From Acetobacter oryzoeni (GTDB lineage Bacteria; Pseudomonadota; Alphaproteobacteria; Acetobacterales; Acetobacteraceae): a stretch of DNA of 64,000 bases. The position numbers and the translations under genes are program-made. The stretch spans positions 930,001-994,000 of the forward strand of contig NZ_CP042808.1 of NCBI RefSeq assembly GCF_004014775.2, written 5' to 3'. The notes under the pieces were generated by a model. It had not been told where the DNA came from. It was given only the letters and a program-made list of their open reading frames with translations, and searched no databases. Positions 44,983 through 54,147 of this stretch are shown piece after piece. Positions within the stretch are counted from its first letter, which is position 1. Each line of letters starts with the position of its first letter.

Positions 44983-46818
44983 ATGCCGGTGGCCGGTAAA
45001 ATTATGGATTTTCTTTCCTGCTCCATCCTGTTTGTCGGGGTGGACGCGGCTTGGCAGGTGCATCTTGAAACCTTGCTGCAGGCGCGTGGGTTGCGTGTAA
45101 AAAGCGTGGCAGATGGTCGTTCTGCTTTTGCCGGATTTGATGAAGATCTGCCTGATCTTCTGGTTGTGCCCGCACGGTTGCCAGATATGCCCGCAACCCA
45201 GCTTTGCCAGCGTTTGCGGTTAAATGCGGCCACGCGTGGTATCCCGGTTGTTGTGCTGTTGCCAGAGGCCAACAGCAGGCAGGAAGCCGAAATTCTGGAA
45301 CGCGGGGCAGATTGTTGCTTCAGCATGGCGGATAATCCGCTTTTGCTGGTTTTCCGTATCTGCGCGCTGCTGCGTGAATATGATGAAGACCTGGCCGGGC
45401 GCGAGGGTGTGGTATTTCGTCAGCCGCGCATCGTGATCATGACAGCACCGGGCGGTGTATTATGGGCGTGGTCTGATAGGCAGAAACCCGCAGATTTTGA
45501 ACCGATCAGAGGCGGCCAGCCTTATCTGGTGGAACTTCTGCAACAGAATGGGGAAGATGCCCTGCTGGTGGAAGACCCGGAAAAACTGGATCTTTCCGGT
45601 ATTGCCAGTAGCCGCGCTTGCCCGGATTGTGTGGTGGTGGACTTGGCTTGCCCGGCGTTTGATGGCTTAGCACTTGCGCGCACCATAGCGGCTTTTCGCA
45701 GGCGCAGCCGCCAGTGCACGCGCATTATGGGCATGGTGGAACACGGCGGCCTTTCTGGTGAACAGGTGGCACGCGCATTTCATGCCGGAATAGATGATCT
45801 GCTGGATGCAGATACACCTGTAGATTTGTTGGTAAGCCGTATTGGCAGCCTTGTGCGGCGTAAAACATTGCAGGACGAAGCCCGGCGCGAGGAAGCACAT
45901 ATAGAAAGTGCCCGTGCACGTATGGCGCTGGCCGATGCTTTGCGGCGCGTGAATGCCGATCTGGCGGCCGCTAATCGCAAATTGATAGAGGCGCAGGCCA
46001 AACTGGTGCAGTCCGCCAAAATGGCATCATTGGGGGAACTGGCCGCCGGAATCGCGCATGAGTTCAATAACCCGCTGGCGTTTGTTCTGGCGCATGAAAA
46101 CACAGTCAAGCGCAGTATGGTCAAGGCGCTGCATGCCGTCAGATCGCAAGATCTGGTTACGGCGGAAACCGCATTGCAAAAGGGGAGTGAGCGTCTTTCA
46201 GCCTCCCTTATCGGTCTTTCACGCATGCGGGATCTGGTGGCCAGTCTGCGCCGTTTTTCCCGGCTGGAGGAAGGTGAGTTCCGCCGTCTGGATGTGCCCG
46301 AAGCCATAGGCATGGTGCTTACACTGCTTGCCCCCAAGCTGGGGCAGGATATTGAAGTTACCTGCAAGTTGGAGGCCCCGCCGGAACTGGTGTGTCAGGC
46401 AGCGCTGGTTAATCAGGTGGTCATGAATATCGTCAGCAATGCCGCAGATGCCATTTTGGATAAACGGCGCGAGACGATTCAAAGCGCCGACCCCACGCTT
46501 TCCCACGCAGATCGTATCCTTATCACCTCGTTTTTGGAGCAAGCTGAAAGCGGTAAAGGTGAAGAATACGTGATCCAGATAAGCGATACCGGGCCGGGCG
46601 TGCCCAAAGAGCTGCAGGAACGTGTTTTTGAACCGTTTTTTACCACAAAACCTGTAGGGTCTGGTACGGGGCTTGGGCTGGCCACCGCATATGGTGTTGT
46701 GCAGGCCCACGGCGGCAATGTTGTTGTAACCAATGCAAGCACGTTGGGGGGCGCCTGTTTCACCCTTCGCGTGCCATACAGAGCAGGAGAGGAGAGGCGC
46801 GGTGATAACGTTGCCTGA
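44983..46818 (+). CDS. Sensor histidine kinase with two degenerate N-terminal receiver domains
   Basis: 611 residues. Residues 10-135 and 147-292 are receiver-like. In the first the phospho-acceptor position is Pro63 (LLVVPARLPDMP) and the late Lys is missing. In the second Asp220 is kept (VVVDLACPAFDG), but the acidic pair after strand 1 and the Lys are lost. A coiled linker (295-345) leads to the H-box SLGELAAGIAHEFNNPL (His359) and a HATPase domain with N-, D/G- (ISDTGPGVP), F- (FEPFFTTK) and G2-boxes. No transmembrane helix is seen, so it is cytosolic. It overlaps the next kinase gene by 17 bases. The start may instead be the Met at 45004. Confidence 0.85.
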   Translation: MPVAGKIMDFLSCSILFVGVDAAWQVHLETLLQARGLRVKSVADGRSAFAGFDEDLPDLLVVPARLPDMPATQLCQRLRLNAATRGIPVVVLLPEANSRQEAEILERGADCCFSMADNPLLLVFRICALLREYDEDLAGREGVVFRQPRIVIMTAPGGVLWAWSDRQKPADFEPIRGGQPYLVELLQQNGEDALLVEDPEKLDLSGIASSRACPDCVVVDLACPAFDGLALARTIAAFRRRSRQCTRIMGMVEHGGLSGEQVARAFHAGIDDLLDADTPVDLLVSRIGSLVRRKTLQDEARREEAHIESARARMALADALRRVNADLAAANRKLIEAQAKLVQSAKMASLGELAAGIAHEFNNPLAFVLAHENTVKRSMVKALHAVRSQDLVTAETALQKGSERLSASLIGLSRMRDLVASLRRFSRLEEGEFRRLDVPEAIGMVLTLLAPKLGQDIEVTCKLEAPPELVCQAALVNQVVMNIVSNAADAILDKRRETIQSADPTLSHADRILITSFLEQAESGKGEEYVIQISDTGPGVPKELQERVFEPFFTTKPVGSGTGLGLATAYGVVQAHGGNVVVTNASTLGGACFTLRVPYRAGEERRGDNVA

Positions 46819-48802
46819 CCTGAAACAGCGTCCCATCGTGCTTGTGGTGGACGACGAACCGGAGATTCTGGTTGCGCTGACAGACCTGCTGGAAGGTGCC
46901 TACCATGTTCTTTCTGCTTCATCAGGAGAACAGGGTTTGGCGTTACTGCGTGAAAACCCGGATGTAGCGGTTATTATCTCGGACCAGCGTATGCCCGGCA
47001 TGACGGGTGATGTCTTTTTGGCGCAGGCGCGGGATATTTCCGGCGCAGGGGCCATTTTGCTAACGGGATATGCCGATATCTCCGCCGTAGAAGCCGCGCT
47101 GAACCGGGGGCAGATTTCCTTTTTTGCGTACAAACCGTGGGATGATGAAACACTTCTTTCCATGGTGGGGCAGGCTGCCGCGCGCTATTTTTTGGAAAAA
47201 GAACTGGAGTGCGAACAGCTTTTGCTACGCGGGCTATTGGAAAACCTGCCATTTGGGTTGGCGTTTAAAGATCAGGATGGCTGCTTTATCCGTCTGAACC
47301 AGCAGATGGCGCGGGAGTTTGGCCGCAGCGTTGCCGAATGCCTGGGCCAGAAAGAAGAGGACCTGGTAAACGGCCCACGGCAGGAAAGTCTGGAAGAAGC
47401 GCGGCAGGCGCTGGAAACATCCGGGCGGGATCAGCAGGTCTTGCAGCTTCCGGGGCCTGATGGACAAAACCGCTGGCATGATCTGACCCGCGTGCGGCTT
47501 GATAGCCTGCGTAATGCCCCTGTGCGTTCGGGCTTGTTGTCTGATTATTCCATCCTGATTGATCGGGACGTAACAGACCTGCTGGGGCTGGAGCAGCGTT
47601 TGCGGCAGGCCCAGAAAATGCAGGCCATTGGCACATTGGCTGGCGGCATTGCGCATGATTTTAACAATCTGCTCACCGCTATTCAGGGCTCTTTGGAGCT
47701 GGTGCAGGATCTGGAACCCCCGCGAGAGCCGGGCGTGGCACGGCTATATCAAAACGCCATGGAAGCCGCCCGCCGAGGGGGCACTCTTACGCGCAAACTG
47801 CTAGACTTCAGCCGCCCGCGCCACTTGGTGTGCCAGAGGGTGGAAGTGCAGGAGGTGATGCAAAACCTTCAGGGCTTCATGAAGCAGGGCAAGGTGCCAG
47901 AAGATATCCGTGATGCACTGGATTCCGCCTCGGTAGAAGGTAGCGGACGCTTCAGCAGCGTGCAGTTTGTACTGCCCGAAGAACCTCTGCCACCTGTATG
48001 GACAGACCCCGTGCAGCTTGAACTGGCGGTGTTCAGCCTGTGCATTAATGCCATAGACGCACAGCCGGAGGGCGGCAGCACCAGTGTTTCTGTGCGGCAG
48101 GTTGCGCGGTTGTTAGGCCGCCATGTGGGCAAGGATCATGCCGGGGCATGGGTGGTTGTGCAGGTTTCGGACAGAGGCGTGGGCATGACGGAAGAAATGC
48201 GCGCCCGCATTTTTGATCCGTTCTTTACTACCAAGGATATGGGACAGGGTACTGGGCTGGGCCTGTCCATGATTTACGGCTTTATCAGCCATTGCGGCGG
48301 CGAAGTGCGTGTGGAAAGCACACCGGGTGGTGGCACCTCCGTGGAATTGTGGTTCCCGGCCATGGATGCGCAGCTTTCAGCATCCATTCCACCCGCGGCA
48401 GGTGTTTCTGGCAATGCCACCGCCAATATGCGCACGCTGGCAGCCACGCCGCAGGGCCGCGCTATTCTGGTTGTGGATGATGAACCGGGCGTGCGCGCAG
48501 TAACGGCAGGTTTTCTGAGCCGTGCAGGATATGAGGTGTTGGAATCGGCTAGTGGCGCAGAGGCCGTGGAAACCGTGCGCAACAGGCCGGATATCGCCCT
48601 TGTGGTGATGGATGTGATGATGCCCGGCATGAACGGGGGCGAAGCCGCACAACGTATCCATGCCGAACGGGCAGAGCTGCCAGTGCTGTTTGTAACAGGC
48701 TACGCAGATCTGGGTATTTTGCCCCAAGGTGTGGCCGTGCTGCACAAACCCTACACGCGTGATGCGCTTTTAGGAGATGTAAAGGCCATGCTGGCTGCAT
48801 AG
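46802..48802 (+). CDS. Hybrid sensor kinase: receiver, PAS, histidine kinase, receiver
   Basis: 666 residues from a GTG at 46802 with AGGAG 7 bases upstream. The N-terminal receiver is intact (Asp17/Asp18 region, phospho-acceptor Asp61 in IISDQRMPG, Lys111 in AYKPWD). A PAS-like segment spans about 140-260, the H-box is [15 protein letters not shown] (His285), and a HATPase domain follows ([16 protein letters not shown]). A C-terminal receiver is intact too ([12 protein letters not shown], Asp604; Lys649). The N-terminal receiver is a natural target for the upstream kinase. No DNA-binding response regulator is adjacent, so the output of the pair is unknown. Confidence 0.85.
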   Translation: MITLPDLKQRPIVLVVDDEPEILVALTDLLEGAYHVLSASSGEQGLALLRENPDVAVIISDQRMPGMTGDVFLAQARDISGAGAILLTGYADISAVEAALNRGQISFFAYKPWDDETLLSMVGQAAARYFLEKELECEQLLLRGLLENLPFGLAFKDQDGCFIRLNQQMAREFGRSVAECLGQKEEDLVNGPRQESLEEARQALETSGRDQQVLQLPGPDGQNRWHDLTRVRLDSLRNAPVRSGLLSDYSILIDRDVTDLLGLEQRLRQAQKMQAIGTLAGGIAHDFNNLLTAIQGSLELVQDLEPPREPGVARLYQNAMEAARRGGTLTRKLLDFSRPRHLVCQRVEVQEVMQNLQGFMKQGKVPEDIRDALDSASVEGSGRFSSVQFVLPEEPLPPVWTDPVQLELAVFSLCINAIDAQPEGGSTSVSVRQVARLLGRHVGKDHAGAWVVVQVSDRGVGMTEEMRARIFDPFFTTKDMGQGTGLGLSMIYGFISHCGGEVRVESTPGGGTSVELWFPAMDAQLSASIPPAAGVSGNATANMRTLAATPQGRAILVVDDEPGVRAVTAGFLSRAGYEVLESASGAEAVETVRNRPDIALVVMDVMMPGMNGGEAAQRIHAERAELPVLFVTGYADLGILPQGVAVLHKPYTRDALLGDVKAMLAA

Positions 48803-48848
48803 GCCAACCCCTTGTTCTGGGCGGAATAAGGCTTATCTGAGGAAGATC

Positions 48849-49448
48849 ATGCATACTTTTCACACAGCTTCCTCATCTCATGATCCCGTCGGCTGGCACG
48901 GGACAACCATTCTCTGCGTGCGGCGCGGGACCGAAGTTGCCATGGCGGGCGATGGTCAGGTCACGCTGGGCAGCACGGTTGTTAAGGGCAATGCCCGTAA
49001 GGTGCGCCGCATAGGCCCGCAGGATAATATTCTGGCGGGCTTTGCGGGTGCTACAGCAGATGCCTTTACCCTGCTTGAGCGTCTGGAAGCCAAGCTGGAA
49101 CGCTACCCCAATCAGCTTGAGCGCGCCTGTGTGGAACTGGCAAAGGATTGGCGGACAGACCGTTACCTGCGCCGTTTGGAGGCCATGATGGCCGTGGCAG
49201 ATGCCGAACATTCCTTTACCCTTACAGGTAATGGTGATGTGCTGGAGCCAGAAGATGGCATTATCGCTATTGGGTCAGGCGGCAATTATGCTCTTTCCGC
49301 AGCCCGTGCGCTGCTGACGGTTGATGGGCTTGGGGCAGAGGAAATTGTGCGGCGGTCTATGAAGATTGCTGCTGATATCTGCGTTTACACCAATCATTCT
49401 GTCCGGGTGGAAACACTCAAGGCAGCCTCAGATCAGGAGAGCCGGTAA
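48849..49448 (+). CDS. hslV: ATP-dependent protease proteolytic subunit HslV
   Basis: 199 residues. A threonine protease of the proteasome-beta fold. The catalytic Thr is most likely Thr19 (GWHG then TTILCVRR), so an 18-residue leader would be removed, as in other alphaproteobacteria. GAGGAAG lies just before the ATG. It forms a double hexamer capped by HslU. Its TAA overlaps the hslU ATG by one base (TAATG). Confidence 0.95.
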   Translation: MHTFHTASSSHDPVGWHGTTILCVRRGTEVAMAGDGQVTLGSTVVKGNARKVRRIGPQDNILAGFAGATADAFTLLERLEAKLERYPNQLERACVELAKDWRTDRYLRRLEAMMAVADAEHSFTLTGNGDVLEPEDGIIAIGSGGNYALSAARALLTVDGLGAEEIVRRSMKIAADICVYTNHSVRVETLKAASDQESR

Positions 49449-50761
49449 TGGATGCTCCTAACTTTTCTCCGCGTGAAATTGTAAGCGAACTGGACCGGTT
49501 TATTGTCGGTCAGCAGGATGCCAAGCGGGCCGTGGCTATTGTCATGCGCAACCGCTGGCGGCGTGCGCAGCTTTCTGGAGGTATGCGTGAGGAGGTTGTG
49601 CCCAAAAACATCCTCATGATCGGGCCTACCGGCTGCGGTAAAACGGAAATTGCCCGTAGGCTGGCAAAACTTGCGCAAGCCCCTTTCCTGAAGGTGGAAG
49701 CCACCAAGTTTACCGAAGTGGGGTACGTGGGCCGTGATGTAGACAGCATTGTGCGTGATCTGGTGGAAGTTTCCATCACCATGCTGAAAACATCGCGCCG
49801 CAAAGATGTTGAAGAAAAAGCCCAGCAGGCAGCGGAAGAACGCATTGTGGATGCGCTGGCGGGGGAAGGATCTTCTGCTGATACAAAAAGCAAATTCCGC
49901 AGCATGCTGCGCAGCGGCCAGCTTGAAGATAAGGAAATTGATATTGCCGTAACCGAGCAGGCCCCTGCCGGAAGCAGTGATATGCCCGGAGCCGTGCCGG
50001 GGCAGGCCATTAATGTAGGCGATATGATGAAAGCCTTCATGAACCGTGGCCCCAAGCAGAAAAAGCTCAAGGTTTCTGTGGCACGCGAATATCTGAAGCG
50101 TGAAGAAGCAGACCGTCTGCTGGATGGTGAGGCCCTTACGCGGGAAGCCGTGGCCAATGCGCAGGAAAACGGCATTGTTTTTTTAGATGAGATAGACAAG
50201 GTATGTGCCCGTGCATCAGAAAGCGGGGCAAAGGGTGGTGATGTCTCCCGCGAGGGTGTGCAGCGTGACCTTCTGCCGCTGATTGAAGGCACAACCGTTT
50301 CCACCAAACATGGCCCGGTGAATACAGACCATATTTTGTTTATTGCCTCTGGCGCGTTCCATTTGGCCAAGCCGTCTGACCTGTTGCCAGAACTTCAGGG
50401 GCGTTTGCCTATTCGGGTGGAATTGCAGCCGCTCAGCCGTGAAGACTTGCGCCGTATTTTAACAGACCCGGAGCATTCTTTGCTCAAGCAGTACATCGCG
50501 CTGATGGGCACAGAAGGCGTAACCCTGAACTTTACGGATGATGCCATAGATGCGCTGGCTGAACTGGCAGCAGATATTAACGACCGCGTAGAAAATATTG
50601 GGGCGCGGCGTCTTGCCACAGTGCTGGAAAGATTGTTGGAAGATGTCTCTTTCACGGCATCGGACCGTAAGGGCGAAACCGTGGAAGTAAATGCTGCAAT
50701 GGTGCAGGAAAAAGTCGCGCCACTGGCGCGCAAGGGAGATCTGAGCAGGTTTATTCTGTAA
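49448..50761 (+). CDS. hslU: ATP-dependent protease ATPase subunit HslU
   Basis: 437 residues. An AAA+ unfoldase with Walker A GPTGCGKT (59-66), Walker [10 protein letters not shown], an insertion (I) domain between them (about 105-245), the GYVGRDVDS pore loop, and a C-terminal domain with sensor-2 (GARRL). It feeds unfolded substrates to HslV. It is coupled to hslV upstream and to sufE downstream by TAATG junctions. Confidence 0.96.
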   Translation: MDAPNFSPREIVSELDRFIVGQQDAKRAVAIVMRNRWRRAQLSGGMREEVVPKNILMIGPTGCGKTEIARRLAKLAQAPFLKVEATKFTEVGYVGRDVDSIVRDLVEVSITMLKTSRRKDVEEKAQQAAEERIVDALAGEGSSADTKSKFRSMLRSGQLEDKEIDIAVTEQAPAGSSDMPGAVPGQAINVGDMMKAFMNRGPKQKKLKVSVAREYLKREEADRLLDGEALTREAVANAQENGIVFLDEIDKVCARASESGAKGGDVSREGVQRDLLPLIEGTTVSTKHGPVNTDHILFIASGAFHLAKPSDLLPELQGRLPIRVELQPLSREDLRRILTDPEHSLLKQYIALMGTEGVTLNFTDDAIDALAELAADINDRVENIGARRLATVLERLLEDVSFTASDRKGETVEVNAAMVQEKVAPLARKGDLSRFIL

Positions 50762-51204
50762 TGGAAGCACCATTTGTAACGCCGCAGGAAGATACGGCAG
50801 AAGAAGCTATTGAAGCCATCCGTGATGAGCTGGAAATCTTTGATGATTGGATGGAGCGGTATCAGTACATCATAGAAATGGGGCGCAAGCTGCCCCCATT
50901 CCCCAAAGAATGGTGTGATGATGCCCACCGCGTGCCTGGCTGCCAAAGCCAGGTATGGCTGGAAGAAAAGGAAGAGGACGGCAAACTGTATTTTGCAGGC
51001 CTGTCTGACGCCGCCATAGTGTGCGGGCTGGTGGCCCTGCTATTGCGCGTATATTCCGGCCGATCCAAGGAAGAAATTCAGGCAACAGACCCCAAGTTCC
51101 TGCGTGATCTGGGGCTTGTGCAGGCTCTTTCTACCAACCGAGGTAACGGGGTGGAAGCGATGGCGCGGGCTATTCGTTCCGTTGCAGCTTCTGCTGTGGC
51201 CTGA
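50761..51204 (+). CDS. sufE: SufE-family Fe-S cluster assembly protein
   Basis: 147 residues. SufE accepts persulfide sulfur from a cysteine desulfurase. The active Cys61 lies in HRVPGCQSQVWL, and the C-terminal helical bundle is typical (IVCGLVALLLRVYSGRSKEEI). The ATG overlaps the hslU stop by one base, an unusual operon partner for a Fe-S assembly factor. Two hairpins follow the stop, the second with a clear T run. Confidence 0.92.
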   Translation: MEAPFVTPQEDTAEEAIEAIRDELEIFDDWMERYQYIIEMGRKLPPFPKEWCDDAHRVPGCQSQVWLEEKEEDGKLYFAGLSDAAIVCGLVALLLRVYSGRSKEEIQATDPKFLRDLGLVQALSTNRGNGVEAMARAIRSVAASAVA

Positions 51205-51213
51205 ACTGAATGT

Positions 51214-51247
51214 GAATTGCGCCGCCTTTATGAAGGTGGTGCAATTT
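51214..51247 (+). other. Hairpin directly after sufE
   Basis: ATTGCGCCGCCTT (51216-51228) pairs with AAGGTGGTGCAAT (51233-51245), 13 bp including two wobbles, around a TATG loop. It has no T run and lies 10 bases past the stop, just ahead of the main terminator. Confidence 0.6.
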
Positions 51248-51254
51248 CAAATAA

Positions 51255-51295
51255 AAAACCGGCGTGCTGGAAAAATCCAGCCGCCGGTTTTTTTT
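51255..51295. terminator. Bidirectional terminator between sufE and aldH
   Basis: AAAACCGGCG-t-GCTGGA (51255-51271) pairs with TCCAGC-c-GCCGG (51276 onward), followed by eight T on the plus strand; the A run at the other end gives a U run for the minus-strand aldH unit. Confidence 0.9.
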
Positions 51296-51330
51296 ATGCC
51301 TGCTTTACAGAAAAGCGGGTGCCTGAAAAA

Positions 51331-53658
51331 TCAGGCGTTCCCTTTTTCTTTCAGCGCTTTCAAGATGTCAGCCGGGCGTACGGGCAGATGCCGCATACGC
51401 ACACCAACAGCATTGAAAATGGCGTTGCCAATAGCTGGTGCAATGGTGGTTACACCCGGTTCACCAAGCCCCATGGGTTTTTCTGTGCTGGGCAGGAATT
51501 CAATATCCATATCCGGCACATCTGTAATACGCAGGGGCGTATAGGTGTTCAGGTTGCGGTCACGCACGTTGCCATTTTCAATTTCCGTGCCTTCAAACAG
51601 CGCCATGCTCAGGCCCCACAGTGCGCCGCCTTCGGTCTGGGCCAAGGCGCCGTCTGGGTCGATAATCGTGCCAGCATCCAGCACCAGCCAGATTTTCTGG
51701 CAGGTGACAACGCCTGTTTCGCGGTCAACATGCACCTGTGCGGCGCCTGCTGTCCATGTTGGCATGTTGCGTTCCTGCCCGAAGGTGGTGGCAATGCCAA
51801 TGGCCGTATCTTTAGGCAGGCTGACTTTGCCGTAACCGCACTTTTCTACCAGCTTTTTAAGCACATTGGCCTGACGGGATGCCCCACCAACAGAGTTGGG
51901 AGCACTGCCCGCATTACGGCCCTTGCACGTGAGAAGCCCAAGGCGGAAATCAACCGGGTCTTTCCCATAATCATGGGCCAGTTCATCCAAAAAGCTTTCA
52001 TGCGCCCAAGGTGTCCAGCCGGAGCTGACCGAACGCAGCCAACCGGGGCGGAAGGTGGCATCGGCCAGATCATTATCCAGTGCGCGCACCAGAATGGGGC
52101 CGACATCGTACCAGTGGTCAGCGCCTGCAATGGCGAACTGATCGTATGGTTTGCCGTCTTCACCTTTTTCCATAAAGGCAGCAGCCATCACGCCTGTTGG
52201 CCAGCCGGCAGAAGCATGATGTTCCCACCCGTTGATGGAACCATCCTTGTTCACACCAGCGCGCACTGTCTGGATGGACGGTGAGCGGATGGAATCAAAC
52301 AGCACGTCATCAGACCGGGTAAACACCAGTTTAACAGGCTTGCCACCCAGTGCCTTGGAAATGAGCGCGGCGGGAACTGCGTAATCCCCATTCAGGCGGC
52401 GGCCGAAACCACCACCCAGCAGGTAGCTGCGCATCACCACATCGGATTCAGGAACCTGAAGCGCCTTGGCAATAACGGGCAGGAACAGGGTCTGCCACTG
52501 GTTACCGCAATGCACTTCCCACTTGCCTTCGTGCAGGCGGGCAAGAGCGTTCATGGGTTCCAGCTGATAATGCAGCACAGAAGAGCACGTATAGGTGCGT
52601 TCCACTACCTTATCGGCTTTGGCCAGCGCTTCATCCACTCCGGCATCATTAAAGATGCGCGAACCGCCGGTTTTTTCGGCAATCTGCTTGCGGCCGTGCT
52701 CAATAATGTCCTGTTCGGTCACGTTGGCGGTTTTACCCGGTGTCCATGTTACTTTCAGGGCATCTGTTGCGCGGATGGCCGCAGGGTAGGAGGAAGCCAG
52801 AACCGCAACCCAGCCCGGCACTGTGTTGGAAGGATCATCCAGCACAATGTAGCGGATATAGCCCTTAACCTTTTTGGCTTCCGTATCATCAACAGAAACC
52901 ACTTTGGAGCCATACCGCGTGGGCGGCATTTTGGGGCGAGCATACACCATGCCTTCCAACTTGGCATCAATGCCATAAATGGCCGTGCCATCTGTTTTGG
53001 AAGGAATATCCAGCGCTTTAACTTCACGCCCGATCAGCCGGTGTTCGGATGAAGGTTTGAGCGGCAGCTTGGCCATTTCATCTGGCGTAAAGGTGCGGGT
53101 GGGGTGCGCACGGCTTACAATTTCGCCGTAGGAAATAGAGCGCTTGCCCGCAATAACCTGCCCATTACGTGCAATACAGGCAGAAGGCGCCACACCCAGC
53201 AGGCGTGCACCTTCTTCCACCATTACGGTGCGGGCTGCTGCACCAGCTTGGCGGAACTGATCCCACGTGAGCCAGACAGACCAAGAACCACCTGTAATCA
53301 TCAGGCCCCATTTGGGGTCTGTATCCACGTAGGTGATCTTAACCTTGTTCCAGTCTGCTTCCATTTCATCGGCAATAATCCGGGCAAGGGCGGTACCAAC
53401 ATGCTGGCCCATTTCTGCACGAATAACGTTCACGTTCACCCAGCCATCCGGCGCAATGGAGCACCAGATTGTGGGTTCAAACGCACCACCGGCGGGCAGA
53501 TTGCCTGCGGCCTGCGGGTAAACCTGCGCAGCATTACCCTGCCGCGCAAAGCCGAACATAAAGGCCGAGCCCATGGCCGTAAGCAGAAAACCGCGGCGCG
53601 TGGGCCCACGGCCTGCGGCCCGATCCTGCCGGGCTGCAATGCGTTCCAGCTTACCCAT
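51331..53658 (-). CDS. aldH: Membrane aldehyde dehydrogenase large molybdopterin subunit
   Basis: 775 residues from the ATG at 53658. A twin-arginine signal (PTRRGFLLTAMG, Arg21-Arg22) exports the folded cofactor-loaded protein. The xanthine-dehydrogenase-type molybdopterin-binding halves follow (VIRAEMGQHVGTAL; LLGGGFGRRLNGDY; GLGEPGVTTIAPAIGNAIFNAVGVR, with a catalytic Glu expected in GLGEPG). In acetic acid bacteria this enzyme oxidises acetaldehyde to acetate in the periplasm and passes electrons to ubiquinone. The order cytochrome, Fe-S, large subunit matches aldFGH rather than the other known arrangement. It overlaps the aldG stop by 8 bases. Confidence 0.82.
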   Translation of the reverse strand: MGKLERIAARQDRAAGRGPTRRGFLLTAMGSAFMFGFARQGNAAQVYPQAAGNLPAGGAFEPTIWCSIAPDGWVNVNVIRAEMGQHVGTALARIIADEMEADWNKVKITYVDTDPKWGLMITGGSWSVWLTWDQFRQAGAAARTVMVEEGARLLGVAPSACIARNGQVIAGKRSISYGEIVSRAHPTRTFTPDEMAKLPLKPSSEHRLIGREVKALDIPSKTDGTAIYGIDAKLEGMVYARPKMPPTRYGSKVVSVDDTEAKKVKGYIRYIVLDDPSNTVPGWVAVLASSYPAAIRATDALKVTWTPGKTANVTEQDIIEHGRKQIAEKTGGSRIFNDAGVDEALAKADKVVERTYTCSSVLHYQLEPMNALARLHEGKWEVHCGNQWQTLFLPVIAKALQVPESDVVMRSYLLGGGFGRRLNGDYAVPAALISKALGGKPVKLVFTRSDDVLFDSIRSPSIQTVRAGVNKDGSINGWEHHASAGWPTGVMAAAFMEKGEDGKPYDQFAIAGADHWYDVGPILVRALDNDLADATFRPGWLRSVSSGWTPWAHESFLDELAHDYGKDPVDFRLGLLTCKGRNAGSAPNSVGGASRQANVLKKLVEKCGYGKVSLPKDTAIGIATTFGQERNMPTWTAGAAQVHVDRETGVVTCQKIWLVLDAGTIIDPDGALAQTEGGALWGLSMALFEGTEIENGNVRDRNLNTYTPLRITDVPDMDIEFLPSTEKPMGLGEPGVTTIAPAIGNAIFNAVGVRMRHLPVRPADILKALKEKGNA

Positions 53659-54127
53659 GAGATGCCTCCTCCTTCTGCATGGCGGCGGCCGCTTTCTTGA
53701 TTGCCTTGCGGATGCGCACATACGTCATGCAGCGGCACAGGCTGCCGCCCATTACGCCATCAATCTGCTCATCCGTCGGGTCGGGATAATCTTTCAGAAG
53801 GCTGACAGCCTGCATGATCTGGCCGGACTGACAGTACCCACACTGCGGAACCTGAATATCCTTCCAGGCTTCCTGCACAGGGTGTTTGCCTTCTGGGTGC
53901 AGGCCTTCAATGGTGGTTACATCAGCGCCTTCAATGGAGCTAATGGGCGTAATGCAGGAGCGGGTGGCACGGCCACCCACCAGCACGGTGCATGCACCGC
54001 ACTGGCCTACGCCACAACCAAACTTTGTGCCTGTCTGGTCCAGATCATCACGCAGGGCCCACAACAGAGGGGTATCTTCTGGCACATCGACGGAAACGTC
54101 ACGGCCATTGAGTTTGAACTTTATCAT
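53651..54127 (-). CDS. aldG: Membrane aldehyde dehydrogenase small [2Fe-2S] subunit
   Basis: 158 residues. Two iron-sulfur clusters are indicated: a plant-ferredoxin type (Cys38, Cys43, Cys46, Cys58 in FGCGVGQCGACTVLV) and an alpha-helical type (Cys96, Cys99, Cys131, Cys133 in QCGYCQSGQI and LCRCMTY). There is no signal peptide, so it must be co-exported with AldH by the Tat system. It transfers electrons from the molybdenum centre to the cytochrome subunit. It lies between aldF and aldH on the minus strand. Confidence 0.88.
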   Translation of the reverse strand: MIKFKLNGRDVSVDVPEDTPLLWALRDDLDQTGTKFGCGVGQCGACTVLVGGRATRSCITPISSIEGADVTTIEGLHPEGKHPVQEAWKDIQVPQCGYCQSGQIMQAVSLLKDYPDPTDEQIDGVMGGSLCRCMTYVRIRKAIKKAAAAMQKEEASHG

Positions 54128-54147
54128 CTCTTGCTCCGTGTTCCGTC

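Noticed and set aside
51217..52284. 355-codon open frame on the plus strand
   Set aside because: Antisense to aldH and begins inside the sufE/aldH terminator region.
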